Shown: positions 37,171-46,500, counted from the first letter of the stretch. The stretch is DNA of 64,000 nucleotides from UBA3951 sp050952125 (GCA_050952125.1 JBMNKK010000003.1:620001-684000); one strand, 5' to 3'. Program-made: numbers and translations. The notes: generated from the letters alone by a model not told the origin.

Positions 37171-38133
37171 CTACCCCTTCCCCAACCCCTGCAGGTGCTT
37201 CATCGACCCGTACAACCCTACAAGCACGGCAAACTCAGTCTCATCATAGAAACTGCACTTCCCGGCCCCAAATGCCTTTGCCACCTCGATAACAAACCTT
37301 GTGGCCTCCTCAATGTCCGAAGGATGGCTGGCGCCGGAGGCGCATCCGGGGACGACACTCTCCGCCGTGATGGCCACACCAACGACAGGCGCATCTGTAG
37401 CGGTAGCAGGCTGAAGGATGCTATTGAGGTGGAACAGCCCGTTTCCGTACGGCGTGATGTCCTGAGTTGTGACTGGAAAGGTGACCGGTGCCCGGCCCGT
37501 CGCGATAGACATTATGCTGAGCAGGTCCTCACTCACCCGCAGTATGTAGCCCTCTTTGACGGTCGGCGACAGCGCAAAGCCCCGGCGATTCACGACTCTG
37601 TTGCCTTTGGTGGTGTCGACGGATAGGACTGCGTCCATCGCCGGGTCCACTTCGTGCCTGTTCATCGTGGCCATATCTACGGGCGCACCCATGAACGGCA
37701 CTGGGTCGTGAGGGATCGTAGGCGAGTTCGGACAGACGTGCGTGGCTATGACCACGTCGCCTGCCAGGACATCTCCCTTAGCCGCCATTCTGGCGAGTTT
37801 CAGCGCCGCGGCGACGGCAGTTACCGCTCCATCGGCATCTGACACCATCCCTATCGCTTCAGGGCGCGCGCCCACTCCGCCTAATCGACCAATAATGCCG
37901 AGCGTAGGTGCGCGTCCGCCACGAGTCTTCCCGCGAGCTCCGGGGATAATCACCTTCACAAAGTCGGTGTGCCCTTTCTCGCCGTGAATGGTCCTTGTGG
38001 ACGCGCGGATGCCGCTGTTCACCTCATTGCAGGCATGTCCCGCGCACCTCAAAACCGCATCAACAACCGCCTGCCCGCTTGCCTTAGGGTCGTCCAGGAG
38101 ATCTATCGCATCCAGCGCCGCTTTGAGGCTCAT
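37171..38133 (-). CDS. DUF1177 family protein
   Basis: 320 aa; ATG at 38133 (or TTG at 38139) after GGAGG. Conserved features are HACNEVNSGIRASTRTIHG, the glycine-rich GRAPTLGIIGRLGGVGARPEAIGMVSDADGA, and PVVGVAITAESVVPGCASGASHPSD. DUF1177 has no proven activity. In many genomes it sits with AroM, DUF917 and oligopeptide or hydantoin-related genes, suggesting a catabolic pathway for hydantoins or peptides. Here DUF917 lies 47 bp upstream. Confidence 0.85.
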   Translation of the reverse strand: MSLKAALDAIDLLDDPKASGQAVVDAVLRCAGHACNEVNSGIRASTRTIHGEKGHTDFVKVIIPGARGKTRGGRAPTLGIIGRLGGVGARPEAIGMVSDADGAVTAVAAALKLARMAAKGDVLAGDVVIATHVCPNSPTIPHDPVPFMGAPVDMATMNRHEVDPAMDAVLSVDTTKGNRVVNRRGFALSPTVKEGYILRVSEDLLSIMSIATGRAPVTFPVTTQDITPYGNGLFHLNSILQPATATDAPVVGVAITAESVVPGCASGASHPSDIEEATRFVIEVAKAFGAGKCSFYDETEFAVLVGLYGSMKHLQGLGKG

Positions 38134-38180
38134 AAACAACTCAACCTCCTCAAATCGCTAAACCACCTGCTCCTAGCCGG

Positions 38181-39356
38181 TCAGCTTCCAAACGCGTACT
38201 TGATAACTTCCTTTCCCACAGTGCGCTCGACCGCCGCGTAAAGACCCGGGTCCTTAACGCCCGCCCCCAACAACAGCATGGATGCGGGAACGGTGACAAC
38301 AGCAACCCTCTGGCCTTCCTTTACATCTGCCGATGATACCGGATAGCCGCTCTCCGCGTCGATCGTGGCGATGAGGTCAGGGAAAGTGGCGAGGCGCGAT
38401 TCCGCCGCCCCCAACCTCTCTAAAGTTATGTACTCATTCCAGAACGTGATCTCGTAGTTTTCTCCCGAATCCTCGTCTTTGACCACCAAAGTCCCTGTAT
38501 CGAACCCTCCGGCGCTCACCAGTTCCTTCTTGGCGACAACTCCACGCACGGCAACCGTTCCGCCGGATGCCCTCGCCGTTGCCGCGATCCTCGCCTCCGC
38601 CGAGGGCGCGGATATCATCTCGCGGCCAACTTCCACGCACTTCGCCACCGCGCCGATAGCCCCGTAATCCCTAGCGTAAGCTGCAGTAACCGGGTTTCGG
38701 GCGACTGCGACGAGGCCACCTGCTTGCGCTGCTGCCTGACGCACCACATTCCCGGCGAACTCCAGATTGCCCCGGATGAGAACCTCCAGATACGTCCCAT
38801 CCTCCCGGCTCCCCCCTACAACCGTTTGCAGCGACTCGTAATGCGGGTCCAGGTGCAATCCCATCGAGCCCATCGTCCCCGTGGGGTGAGCGCGGCCGTT
38901 GCAGGGCGCATCGACTATTGGAAGTCCCGTAGCAGCCGACTGGATCCATCCGTTCACGGTTGCCAGGCCGCCGCACTCGTTTGTGATGAGGCCCGCCACC
39001 TTGATGCCGGTTTGGCGGCAAAACAGGTCCACCGCTCTCGCGTATTCCTCGGGACCGGCGTGGTGCCCCTTTCCTGCCGGAGAGCCGACCGCCGACACGG
39101 TGAGGAGGATAGCGTCATCGGGCACCTCATCCAACGAAATCATCCACGGTCTACCAGGTCTCCCGGAAGCGCCGGGCGACGGTGCCTCGGCGCCTGACGC
39201 GCCTGCCCGGTGGAGCGGTTTTTCCGATTCCAACCCAAGCGCCAATCTCCCCAGCCTCAGCCCCAGAGCAGGCGAGCCACCGCCGCCTCCCCCGTAGAAA
39301 CTGCCCCCTGCTACAGCGGCTTGGAGGATGTCTTCGTTCAAAACTACCTTAGCCAC
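38181..39356 (-). CDS. DUF917 family protein (S-methyl-thiohydantoin desulfurase-like)
   Basis: 391 aa from GTG at 39356, after GGGAGTGGTCGATA. The N-terminal ILQAAVAGGSFYGGGGGG and PDDAILLTVSAVGSPAGKGHH, together with VAGLITNECGGLATVNGW, match the DUF917 (SMTHD) family. Members include hydantoinase-like proteins and thiohydantoin desulfurases. A Gly/Pro/Ala-rich insert (residues about 45-70) interrupts the N-terminal domain. It is the first gene of the DUF917-DUF1177-(insert)-AroM operon. Confidence 0.85.
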   Translation of the reverse strand: MAKVVLNEDILQAAVAGGSFYGGGGGGSPALGLRLGRLALGLESEKPLHRAGASGAEAPSPGASGRPGRPWMISLDEVPDDAILLTVSAVGSPAGKGHHAGPEEYARAVDLFCRQTGIKVAGLITNECGGLATVNGWIQSAATGLPIVDAPCNGRAHPTGTMGSMGLHLDPHYESLQTVVGGSREDGTYLEVLIRGNLEFAGNVVRQAAAQAGGLVAVARNPVTAAYARDYGAIGAVAKCVEVGREMISAPSAEARIAATARASGGTVAVRGVVAKKELVSAGGFDTGTLVVKDEDSGENYEITFWNEYITLERLGAAESRLATFPDLIATIDAESGYPVSSADVKEGQRVAVVTVPASMLLLGAGVKDPGLYAAVERTVGKEVIKYAFGS

Positions 39357-39468
39357 TATCGACCACTCCCATGTCTACTGTGTGATTTGCCCCTTATCTC
39401 ATTCCAAATCGGCGCGCCGATAACCTTTCAGAGTTCTCAGGCACTTGTCCTCGAACGTATACAGGAAA

Positions 39469-39555
39469 CTAGAATGAATCTACAATGGACCTAGAGCAAA
39501 CCTAGAACACATCTGTAACGAACTGGCACCAATCTAGAACAAGTCTGTAACCCAC
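39469..39555 (+). repeat. 11-bp tandem array upstream of SOD gene
   Basis: Eight consecutive units, seven of exactly 11 bp and one of 10 bp, begin at 39469, 39480, 39491, 39502, 39513, 39524, 39534 and 39545. Typical units are CTAGAATGAAT, CTAGAACACAT and CTGTAACGAAC. The array ends 15 bp before the SOD start codon. The spacing is one helical turn, so CTAG cores would face the same side of the DNA. A second array of the same unit is at 62057-62143. Confidence 0.85.
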
Positions 39556-39570
39556 GGAAGGTGAGTATCT

Positions 39571-40266
39571 GTGAAAGAGAATCCGGCAACACCCATCGAA
39601 GCCGCAGCAGCCCAGACAAGAAGGTGCGGGCGCGTTGACATTGGTCAGCACGTGCTCCCGCCGCTTCCCTATCCCTACGATGCACTGGAACCCTACATAA
39701 GCAGAGAGACGGTCAGGATACATCACGATATCCACCACAAGGGCTACGTGAATGGGCTCAACCAGGCGGAACTTGAGTTGGCTCGCCAGCGCGAGTCGGG
39801 TGATTTCGCGCTCAACCGCTACTGGGAGCAGCAACTGGCCTTCAACGGGAGCGGCCACATCCTGCACAGCATCTACTGGACTAACATGGCGCCCCCGTCG
39901 CGCAAAACGGAGCCGGGCGAAGCGATGCGGGAGTGGATCAACCTGTCCTTCGGGTCGTTCGAAGGATTTTTCGGTCAGTTCATTGCCGCGGCGGAGCAGG
40001 TTCAGGGATCCGGATGGGCGACTATGGTGTGGAATCCCGCGTGGCAGCGGCTTGAAGTGCTGCAAGTTCAAAGGCACGAGAACCTTACCGAGTGGGGAGC
40101 GATACCTCTCTTGGTCGTGGACGTCTGGGAGCACGCGTACTACATAGACTATCAGAACCGGCGGGCCGACTACCTGGCGGCGTGGCGGAATCTGGTGGAC
40201 TGGCGGGATGTAGAGCGCAGGATGGTCCTCGCCATGGATTCGTGCGTTCCTTTGGCCAAAGCGTAG
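39571..40266 (+). CDS. Iron/manganese superoxide dismutase family protein
   Basis: 231 aa from GTG at 39571, after GGAAGGTGAGTATCT. LPPLPYPYDALEPYIS at the start, IHHDIHHKGYVNGLN and NGSGHILHSIYW give the first two His ligands, and VVDVWEHAYYIDYQNRR the Asp and His. It dismutates superoxide. The N-terminal 28 residues are an extension without a signal peptide. It lies between two different tandem-repeat arrays, one before the start and one after the stop. Confidence 0.92.
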   Translation: MKENPATPIEAAAAQTRRCGRVDIGQHVLPPLPYPYDALEPYISRETVRIHHDIHHKGYVNGLNQAELELARQRESGDFALNRYWEQQLAFNGSGHILHSIYWTNMAPPSRKTEPGEAMREWINLSFGSFEGFFGQFIAAAEQVQGSGWATMVWNPAWQRLEVLQVQRHENLTEWGAIPLLVVDVWEHAYYIDYQNRRADYLAAWRNLVDWRDVERRMVLAMDSCVPLAKA

Positions 40267-40273
40267 GTGGCCG

Positions 40274-40402
40274 GGCGATCCGGCCTCACCTGCCACAAGA
40301 CAGGCTTAGGCGATCCGGCCTCACCTGCCATAAAGCAGAACTAGGCGATATGACCTCACCGGTCACAAAGCAAGACTGGGCGTCAGTACCTACAGGCAGA
40401 TA
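40274..40402 (+). repeat. 35-bp tandem repeat after SOD gene
   Basis: Units start at 40274, 40309, 40344 and 40379, exactly 35 bp apart. The first two share GGCGATCCGGCCTCACCTGC; the third and fourth are more diverged. The array starts 8 bp after the SOD stop. The rest of the gap up to 40523 holds no recognised gene. Confidence 0.85.
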
Positions 40403-40523
40403 TCAGTTCGGGGCACAGTGCCGCCGCTGCAAAAGCCCTGCGTGGCACGCCTTGCACGACTTGCGCACCTTGCTCGCCGTCACGTGACGGCGCGATAGAC
40501 CGTTGCTGACAAAAAGGTCGCGC

Positions 40524-40802
40524 CTAGACCTTGCGCTGACTGCAGCCAAGCGCCGATATGCGGCCTACCTCGACGACTTCGACCTGCCGGCGATCACCCT
40601 TCACTGCGCCGGCTATCCTTATATCGTCTCCGGGAGCCCTCTTGTCGACCATGATGGTTAGGACGGGTTCGCAAGAGTCTTCGGTCAAACCCGGCCGGGG
40701 CCTAGCCCCGATCCCTGCTCCCACCACGCGGGGCACGTCCATCGCTTTGCGGATGATATCTCGGAACTCCCGCGCCTGGGCCATCATTCTCGCCGGAGCC
40801 AT
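40524..40802 (-). CDS. Small hypothetical protein, Nal1-type protease N-terminal-like
   Basis: 92 aa; ATG at 40802 after GGGGAGGTGGGGGACG. The stretch VVGAGIGARP..PVLTIMVDKRAP..RQVEVVEVG resembles the segment before the protease domain in Nal1/trypsin-like proteins (NVVGVGIG...VVFVEKK...VPTDVVEVG). Here it stands alone with no protease domain. Function is unknown. It lies 44 bp downstream of nothing on its strand and 87 bp from the end of the fabK gene. Confidence 0.55.
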   Translation of the reverse strand: MAPARMMAQAREFRDIIRKAMDVPRVVGAGIGARPRPGLTEDSCEPVLTIMVDKRAPGDDIRIAGAVKGDRRQVEVVEVGRISALGCSQRKV

Positions 40803-40888
40803 CGTCCCCCACCTCCCCTGCGTTCTCGCGGCTTATTTTATGTTGAGTGTGGGTCAAGCGTTACCGCGTGAGCACTGCTCACCGGCTT

Positions 40889-41845
40889 CTACGCGCGGGT
40901 CCCCCTAACAGCGTCGATTCGCTGCAGCGCCTCTTCGGCAGTGCGCATAATGTCCTGGATAATGTCGCGCGCCGGTTCTACCTTGGTCACCAGAGCCGCA
41001 ATCTGTCCGGCCATCAGCGAGCCGTTCTCAACGTCGCCGTCAACCGTTGCCGCGCGGAGTCGTCCCGCACCCAACTCCTCCAGTTCCTCGACGCTCGCAC
41101 ACCTAGCTTCGGCTTCGGCGAAAGCTCTGGCTAGCTTATTATGTAGAACTCGTACCGGGTGGCCGGTGGTCGCCCCTGTTACTACGGTATCTCTGTCGCG
41201 CGCTTTGATGACTGCCTGTTTGTAGTTGGGATGGACTGTACACTCCGATGCGCAGATAAACCTAGTCCCTATCTGTACACCCACAGCACCGAGAGCCAGT
41301 GCAGCAACGAGGCCGCGGCCGTCCACAATCCCGCCCGCCGCGACAACCGGGATGTCCACCGCGTCCACGATCTGCGGCACCAGCGGCATAGTCGCGATAT
41401 CACCTATGTGCCCTCCGCACTCCATACCCTCTGCTACCAGAGCGTCCACGCCTGCGCGGGCGAGCCGCTTTGCCAAATTCACGCTCGCCACTAACGCAAG
41501 AACCTTCATCCCGGCATCCTTGAACCTGGGGACGTACTTAGCCGGGCTGCCGGCTCCGGTCGTGACGACGGGAACCCTCTCTTCGATGAGAACATCGATT
41601 ACCTGCTCTGCAAAGGGCGACATAAAGTACACGTTCACGCCAAAGGGCTTATCCGTAAGAGCCCTGGCCTTGTGCACTTCCTTGCGGACAATATCAGGAG
41701 GCGCACTGCCCGCTCCGATAAGTCCCAAGCCGCCCGCTTCGCTGACCGCTGCAGCCAACTCCGCCGTGGCGACCCAAGCCATCCCGCCCTGGATGATCGG
41801 ATATTCAATACCCAGCATATCGCATAGTTGTGTGCGGATAGTCAT
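40889..41845 (-). CDS. fabK: Enoyl-ACP reductase II (FabK)
   Basis: 318 aa from the ATG at 41845 after GGGGAGATCACC. FMN-dependent TIM-barrel: LGIEYPIIQGGMAWVATAELA, VVTTGAGSPAKYV, EGMECGGHIGDIATM with the catalytic His, PVVAAGGIVDGRG and VQIGTRFICASEC. This matches FabK, the flavin enzyme for the last step of fatty acid elongation in many Bacillota. Related nitronate monooxygenases share the fold, but the HIGDIATMPLVPQ segment favours FabK. It is not in a fab cluster here. Confidence 0.87.
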   Translation of the reverse strand: MTIRTQLCDMLGIEYPIIQGGMAWVATAELAAAVSEAGGLGLIGAGSAPPDIVRKEVHKARALTDKPFGVNVYFMSPFAEQVIDVLIEERVPVVTTGAGSPAKYVPRFKDAGMKVLALVASVNLAKRLARAGVDALVAEGMECGGHIGDIATMPLVPQIVDAVDIPVVAAGGIVDGRGLVAALALGAVGVQIGTRFICASECTVHPNYKQAVIKARDRDTVVTGATTGHPVRVLHNKLARAFAEAEARCASVEELEELGAGRLRAATVDGDVENGSLMAGQIAALVTKVEPARDIIQDIMRTAEEALQRIDAVRGTRA

Positions 41846-41930
41846 GGTGATCTCCCCGAGGTTTTTGCCCATTCTACCACTTGCTCCATACGCTGCCAAC
41901 GAGAATGTGCACGGTGTGGTGCACAAGAAT

Positions 41931-41991
41931 GGCCGGCACCCGGAAATCCATTCACGATCAGCGTACTCGCCACTTCCCGGAGGTGCCGGCC
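41931..41991. terminator. Long inverted repeat between fabK and SPFH genes
   Basis: GGCCGGCACC (41931-41940) and GGTGCCGGCC (41982-41991) are perfect inverted copies 41 bp apart. It lies between the stop of the SPFH gene and the start of fabK, so it may be the terminator of the SPFH transcript. The wide spacing is unusual for a terminator. Confidence 0.4.
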
Positions 41992-42012
41992 TAACCGAGA
42001 TGCGCTAATCCG

Positions 42013-42939
42013 CTATCCCTCTGCCGCGGTATCGCCCTTTCCTTCCAACACTGTCTTTAGCCCTGACAATGCGCCGAAGATCCCCGCCGCGTCAGCCGGG
42101 ACGACGATCTTGGTGGCTTTTCCATCCGCAACCTTTTCCATGGCCTCAAGCGAACGGATGGCGACAACTTCCTTTGTCGGTGCAGCGTCCTTAATGGCGT
42201 TAAACACCATTGTGATGGCCTCTGCCTTGGCTCGCTCCACCGCGAGTATTGCCTCGGCCTCGCCCTGCGCTTTGAGGACGGCCGCTTGCCTGGCGCCTTC
42301 GGCTAGTTGAATCGCGGCTTCCCTTTCACCTTCGGCTCTTAAGATGGCCGATCTCTTATCTCCTTCGGCCTTCAGCACGGCTTCACGCCTCTCGCGTTCC
42401 GCCCGCATCTGCTTCTCCATGGCCTCCAGAAGGTCCCTCGGGGGCGCGATGTTCTTGATCTCCACCCTGGTTACCTTGATTCCCCATTTGTCGGTTGCCT
42501 CATCGAGTATCTGCCTGAGTTCCGTGTTTACCGTGTCTCTCGACGTCAAGGTCTGGTCCAAATCGAGGTCGCCCACGATATTTCGAAGCGTCGTGGCTGC
42601 CAGGTTCTCAATGGCGGCTCTCGGGCTGGCAATCTCGTAGGTGTACTTGATCGGGTCCGTTACCTGGTAATATACAACGGTGTCTATCATCATCGTGACG
42701 TTGTCCCTGGTAATGACCGGCTGCGGCGGATAGTCCACTACCTGTTCCCGCAGGTCGATGTACGCCCGCATATGGTCAATGAACGGGATAAGGATGTTCA
42801 CGCCTGTCTGGGCTACACCGTGAAACTTACCTAGCCTTTCAATTACCGCTGCTCGGGACTGCGTGACTATGCGGATTGACGTCGCGGCAAACAGGACCGC
42901 GAGAACGATAAGGAGCAGAAGAAGAATGAAACCCTCCAC
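42013..42939 (-). CDS. SPFH/band 7 (stomatin-like) membrane protein
   Basis: 308 aa from GTG at 42939 after AGGGGAGAGTCTA. One N-terminal membrane segment (FILLLLLIVLAVLFAATSI) precedes the SPFH domain (RIVTQSRAAVIERLGKFHGV, IDLREQVVDYPPQPVITRDNV). An Ala/Glu-rich coiled coil follows (MRAERERREAVLKAEGDKRSAILRAEGE). It oligomerises in membrane microdomains. The NfeD partner is 52 bp upstream, the standard pairing. Confidence 0.93.
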   Translation of the reverse strand: MEGFILLLLLIVLAVLFAATSIRIVTQSRAAVIERLGKFHGVAQTGVNILIPFIDHMRAYIDLREQVVDYPPQPVITRDNVTMMIDTVVYYQVTDPIKYTYEIASPRAAIENLAATTLRNIVGDLDLDQTLTSRDTVNTELRQILDEATDKWGIKVTRVEIKNIAPPRDLLEAMEKQMRAERERREAVLKAEGDKRSAILRAEGEREAAIQLAEGARQAAVLKAQGEAEAILAVERAKAEAITMVFNAIKDAAPTKEVVAIRSLEAMEKVADGKATKIVVPADAAGIFGALSGLKTVLEGKGDTAAEG

Positions 42940-42991
42940 TAGACTCTCCCCTTTCTTGATGGGCTGCAGGTGACCGACACAACTGTCTCCA

Positions 42992-43420
42992 TCACTCCGG
43001 CGACTTCACCACCAGGTGAACTCCTTCGACCTCCACCACTTCCACTGTGACTCCCGCAGGAATCCGGCTTTCATCCTGAGCGGCAGCGGTCCACACCTCT
43101 CCGTTTACTTTGACCTGACCCATGCCCTTGGCAGGGATCTCCTTGATTACAGTCGCGCTCTTGCCTATGACTGCGTCTACGTTCGTCTTGGCTCCCGATT
43201 CCTTGCGGTGCCAAGATGAGGAGATGCGTTTTGTGCTTATCACGAGCCCTACGGAAACTACCAAGAAAGCCACTATCTGACCTGTCATGCCCACACGCAG
43301 GAGCGACATGAGAGCTCCCGCAAGGGCGCCCACACCGAACCAACCGATGAAGAACGACGGCGTAGCCATCTCAAGAACAGCGCAGACAACCGCCACAATA
43401 ACCCATCCGGCCCAGTGCAT
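42992..43420 (-). CDS. NfeD family protein
   Basis: 142 aa; ATG at 43420 after GGGAGGGAGAACTC. Three or four membrane segments (IVAVVCAVLEMATPSFFIGWF, VGMTGQIVAFLVVSVGLVIS), then the small beta-barrel OB-like domain (IGKSATVIKEIPAKGMGQVKVNGEVWTAAAQDE). It is the short NfeD form without a ClpP-like protease. It partners the SPFH protein encoded directly downstream. Confidence 0.92.
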   Translation of the reverse strand: MHWAGWVIVAVVCAVLEMATPSFFIGWFGVGALAGALMSLLRVGMTGQIVAFLVVSVGLVISTKRISSSWHRKESGAKTNVDAVIGKSATVIKEIPAKGMGQVKVNGEVWTAAAQDESRIPAGVTVEVVEVEGVHLVVKSPE

Positions 43421-43572
43421 GAGTTCTCCCTCCCGCTTCTAAATACGAATAATCTCACTGAAAGATTCGGGAGAGGGAGTCAAGCGACCTCTGTTAGCGG
43501 GTACGAAGATGGTTGATTGCGGAAAGTGCAGCGGTTTTTCTAGCCAGATCGGCACTATCGAAGACAGCGGTC

Positions 43573-44847
43573 TCAGAACCGCAGAAGCTTTCTCATCACG
43601 CCGCAGGCATCCCGGAGAAACCTGGTAGGGCAACCACCGAGGCTGACCAGTGCATCCGCTTCCGGGCACAGATCACGTACGCGGGCTTTCGGGTCCGACA
43701 GGTACATGGCCAGCAATCCTCGCACCACCGCTCGATGAAGCCATGCATCTGCCGTACTGCTCGCGTCATCCATGGAACGTTGGACAAACTTGGACAGCGC
43801 CGCCTCCCTCTCGGCAGCGGTTGAATAGTACGACACGAAGTTGAGGTCGCCGCCCACCTCATCTTCCTCACGGTCGATGTAGTAATCCAGCAGAATGTGA
43901 AGCGCAGATATTGAAGGAAAATACGCTCGAACCAGCGAAGAGGCGTCGTCCGGCCCAAGCGGAGTGATTGCGGCGCACGCGAGCGCGAACATGCCCAGCG
44001 TGGAACCTGTCGCCGCGGCGAATTCCCACCATTTCAAGGGGAAGGGAGTTCCGCCGGATAGGTGGCCTTCCAAAGGTCGCAGAGGCTCCAGAGGCAACCT
44101 GCAATCGCCTATCCCCATGTCGCCCACCCAGCGCAAGCGGAACCACTCCTCCATCAGTCCATCCCTAATCTCGGGCGACAGATGCTTGATGGACTGCAGT
44201 TCCGAATACAGCTGAGCAAGGGTCCGGACAGCGGGCAGGACCACTCGGTAAGAAGGAAGAGTCGAAAGCACGCTTCTCGACGTATCGACGAGTGATCGGA
44301 GATACTCTCCGTCGAGCGAATCCCCACGTCCCGAAGGGGCTTGCACACCAACCGAACTCACCGGGTAGCTCTGATAGTATGGGCCCGTAGGTCGTCCCGG
44401 GTCCAATGCGCACCGGAACGCTTCGTGCAGCTGCATGCAAGTCCGGAAGCCCTCTCGAGCCGCCCGCAGCGAGCTGTCACCAGCCCAAGCGGTAATTCCT
44501 TGTGCCCTGTCGCAGAGGTTATCGAGGTAATCGCTCACGGTCTGCACGGCCACGATTCCCCTCACCATGTCTTTCCAGCTAGCGCGGTTCTCGTGAGATA
44601 CATGATTGGCCGGGCGGCCCCTACACCCCAACGCCAATACCGAGCCTCCCATGCAGTGAAAAGCTTTGGATGACAGGCTCGCCAGAGCTTGCTTCTTGAG
44701 TTCGGCACAGGGGATGGTCCGGGCGCGCGCGGTCCAAGACTTTAGCTCGCGCCTGACAATCGGGAAAACGCGAAACACGAGTTGAGGATACACTGTGAGT
44801 TCCTCAGCCGCCCCGATGATAGACATTTCCCTGTCGCCCCCATCCAT
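43573..44847 (-). CDS. DUF2600 (YtpB-type) class I terpene synthase-like protein
   Basis: 424 aa. The Asp-rich motifs of this group are present: VSDYLDNLCDR near residue 105 and LDYYIDREEDEVGGDLNFVSYY near residue 315. This matches the DUF2600 family, whose Bacillus member YtpB makes tetraprenyl-beta-curcumene from a C35 prenyl diphosphate. The product here is unknown. ATG at 44847, or the ATG seven codons later; neither has a strong ribosome site. It is divergent from a radical SAM gene across 156 bp, which may modify a lipid product. Confidence 0.85.
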   Translation of the reverse strand: MDGGDREMSIIGAAEELTVYPQLVFRVFPIVRRELKSWTARARTIPCAELKKQALASLSSKAFHCMGGSVLALGCRGRPANHVSHENRASWKDMVRGIVAVQTVSDYLDNLCDRAQGITAWAGDSSLRAAREGFRTCMQLHEAFRCALDPGRPTGPYYQSYPVSSVGVQAPSGRGDSLDGEYLRSLVDTSRSVLSTLPSYRVVLPAVRTLAQLYSELQSIKHLSPEIRDGLMEEWFRLRWVGDMGIGDCRLPLEPLRPLEGHLSGGTPFPLKWWEFAAATGSTLGMFALACAAITPLGPDDASSLVRAYFPSISALHILLDYYIDREEDEVGGDLNFVSYYSTAAEREAALSKFVQRSMDDASSTADAWLHRAVVRGLLAMYLSDPKARVRDLCPEADALVSLGGCPTRFLRDACGVMRKLLRF

Positions 44848-45003
44848 GCGATACCAGTCTCCTCAGCCGCATCACGCCGGCATCACAAAGGCAGGATTCC
44901 TATCCCAAGCCGGAGAAATACGGCGTGGGCATCACCAAAAGGCGCACACAGAGAGAAGAGCGCCGTTTTCTGACCGGCAGGCACGCCGAAAGGATGCGTC
45001 CAC

Positions 45004-46500
45004 ATGGCTAAATCAAACGACAAACCCAATTTGCTGCTAGTCAGTGCTCCCCACAGCTTCGGCTGGCCCTGGGGCAAGGGCAACTTCTATAAAGGTTTCT
45101 ATGAGTACCTCGGTACGGGATACCTGGCAGCAGCGTGTGAGAGAGAAGGTATTTCGGTTGAGATTTTGGACGCCCCCTTTCACGGCTGGGGACCCTCTCG
45201 CACGGCGAGAGAGATCAAGGAGAGGCGCTTTGACGTCTTGGGCATCTCCGCCAACTGGCAGGAATTCTTCCCCCAGTGCGCTGCTCTGCTGGATGAGCTG
45301 AGGGATCTGAAGGCGCCCATCATCTTGGGAGGCCACTTTCCCACGATAGCCCGCAAGGAACTGCTGCGGGACTTCCCTCAACTCACAGCCATCTGTGTGG
45401 GCGAGGGCGAAGTGACTCTGGTAGAGGCGATAAACGCGCTGGCGGCGGGATCGATATCGCGTGCGGCTGACGCGGTACCCACAATCCATGGGCTGTGTCT
45501 GCCCTCCGGCGGGCGCGAACTGTACGTTCAAGAGGCCAAAGAGTCCTCTTCCCCTGAGGCTTCTGACTCGCAGAGCGGAGCGCCTAACTTAGCATTCGAT
45601 ACTCCGAGCCGCCACATGATCCTCAACCTGGATTCCATCGCGTTCCCGCTCCGCCCCCAATCCGAGATGTACCGTGCTTCCAAAAATCCAGGGGCGGCGT
45701 CGGCCAACATCCTGTCCAGCCGGGGGTGCGGCGGAAGCTGCACTTTCTGCACAATCCACGCGTTTCAAAGAACCAACCCCGGACCTAGATGGAGGGCTCG
45801 ATCTCCCGAGAACACCGTGGATGAGATCGAGAAAGTTCAGAAGGACTACGGTTTTCGCAACTTCAGATTTGTTGACGAGGATTTCTTCGGCAGATGCCCG
45901 GAGGGGCGCGAGCGGGCAGAAGCCATTGCCCGCGAGATCCTGCGGCGCAATCTCGACGTTAGCCTTGAGATATACTGCAGGGCCGACGAAGTCGACCCGG
46001 ACATCCTCCGCATCATGAAAGAAGCCGGCCTCAACTCCATCTACCTCAGTCTGGACGCGGTGTCGGAGTCCGATATCACCCTCTACTCAAAAGGCACGAC
46101 GCGTGAGCAGATGGCAGCTTCGCTCAAGTACGTTCTCGAAAGCGGACTTGAGTTCGGGTACAGCTTCATTTTCTGGCACCCCTATCGCAAGGTCTCAGAG
46201 ATCAAGGAGGCGTTCAACCTTCTCGACCAGGCTGCAGAAGGCGATTCCAAGAAGTACGCACGCATCCTGAAGGGGATGCAGACAGGGATCATATCGGACC
46301 TCATCGTGCTCACAGGGTCTCCGCTTGAGGACAAGATCAGAAGGGATGGGCTGTTGAAGGGCAACTACAGGGATTACGCGTATGACTTTGCCGATCCATC
46401 CGCGGCTGCGGCCTACGCCGTCGTCAAAGGATATAAGAAAGCACGTACCACGCTGGGTAATGTGTGGAACTCGGTGCTGAGGCCGAAGACGAAATCCTAG
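45004..46500 (+). CDS. Radical SAM protein with cobalamin-binding-like N-terminal domain
   Basis: 498 aa; ATG at 45004 after AAAGGATG. N-terminal Rossmann-like domain (LGTGYLAAACEREGISVEILDAPF, FDVLGISANWQEF, IILGGHFPTI) of the B12-binding fold, without the DxHxxG motif. The radical SAM domain follows, with SSRGCGGSCTFCTIHAF giving the CX3CX2C cluster near residue 243, then FRFVDEDFFG and IYLSLDAVSESDI. Such proteins carry out methylations or rearrangements; the substrate is unknown. It may act with the divergent terpene synthase. Confidence 0.88.
   Translation: MAKSNDKPNLLLVSAPHSFGWPWGKGNFYKGFYEYLGTGYLAAACEREGISVEILDAPFHGWGPSRTAREIKERRFDVLGISANWQEFFPQCAALLDELRDLKAPIILGGHFPTIARKELLRDFPQLTAICVGEGEVTLVEAINALAAGSISRAADAVPTIHGLCLPSGGRELYVQEAKESSSPEASDSQSGAPNLAFDTPSRHMILNLDSIAFPLRPQSEMYRASKNPGAASANILSSRGCGGSCTFCTIHAFQRTNPGPRWRARSPENTVDEIEKVQKDYGFRNFRFVDEDFFGRCPEGRERAEAIAREILRRNLDVSLEIYCRADEVDPDILRIMKEAGLNSIYLSLDAVSESDITLYSKGTTREQMAASLKYVLESGLEFGYSFIFWHPYRKVSEIKEAFNLLDQAAEGDSKKYARILKGMQTGIISDLIVLTGSPLEDKIRRDGLLKGNYRDYAYDFADPSAAAAYAVVKGYKKARTTLGNVWNSVLRPKTKS

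Noticed and set aside
39502..40296. Minus-strand frame of 264 codons opposite SOD
   Set aside because: The plus strand has clear SOD metal ligands and a ribosome site; the antisense frame has none.
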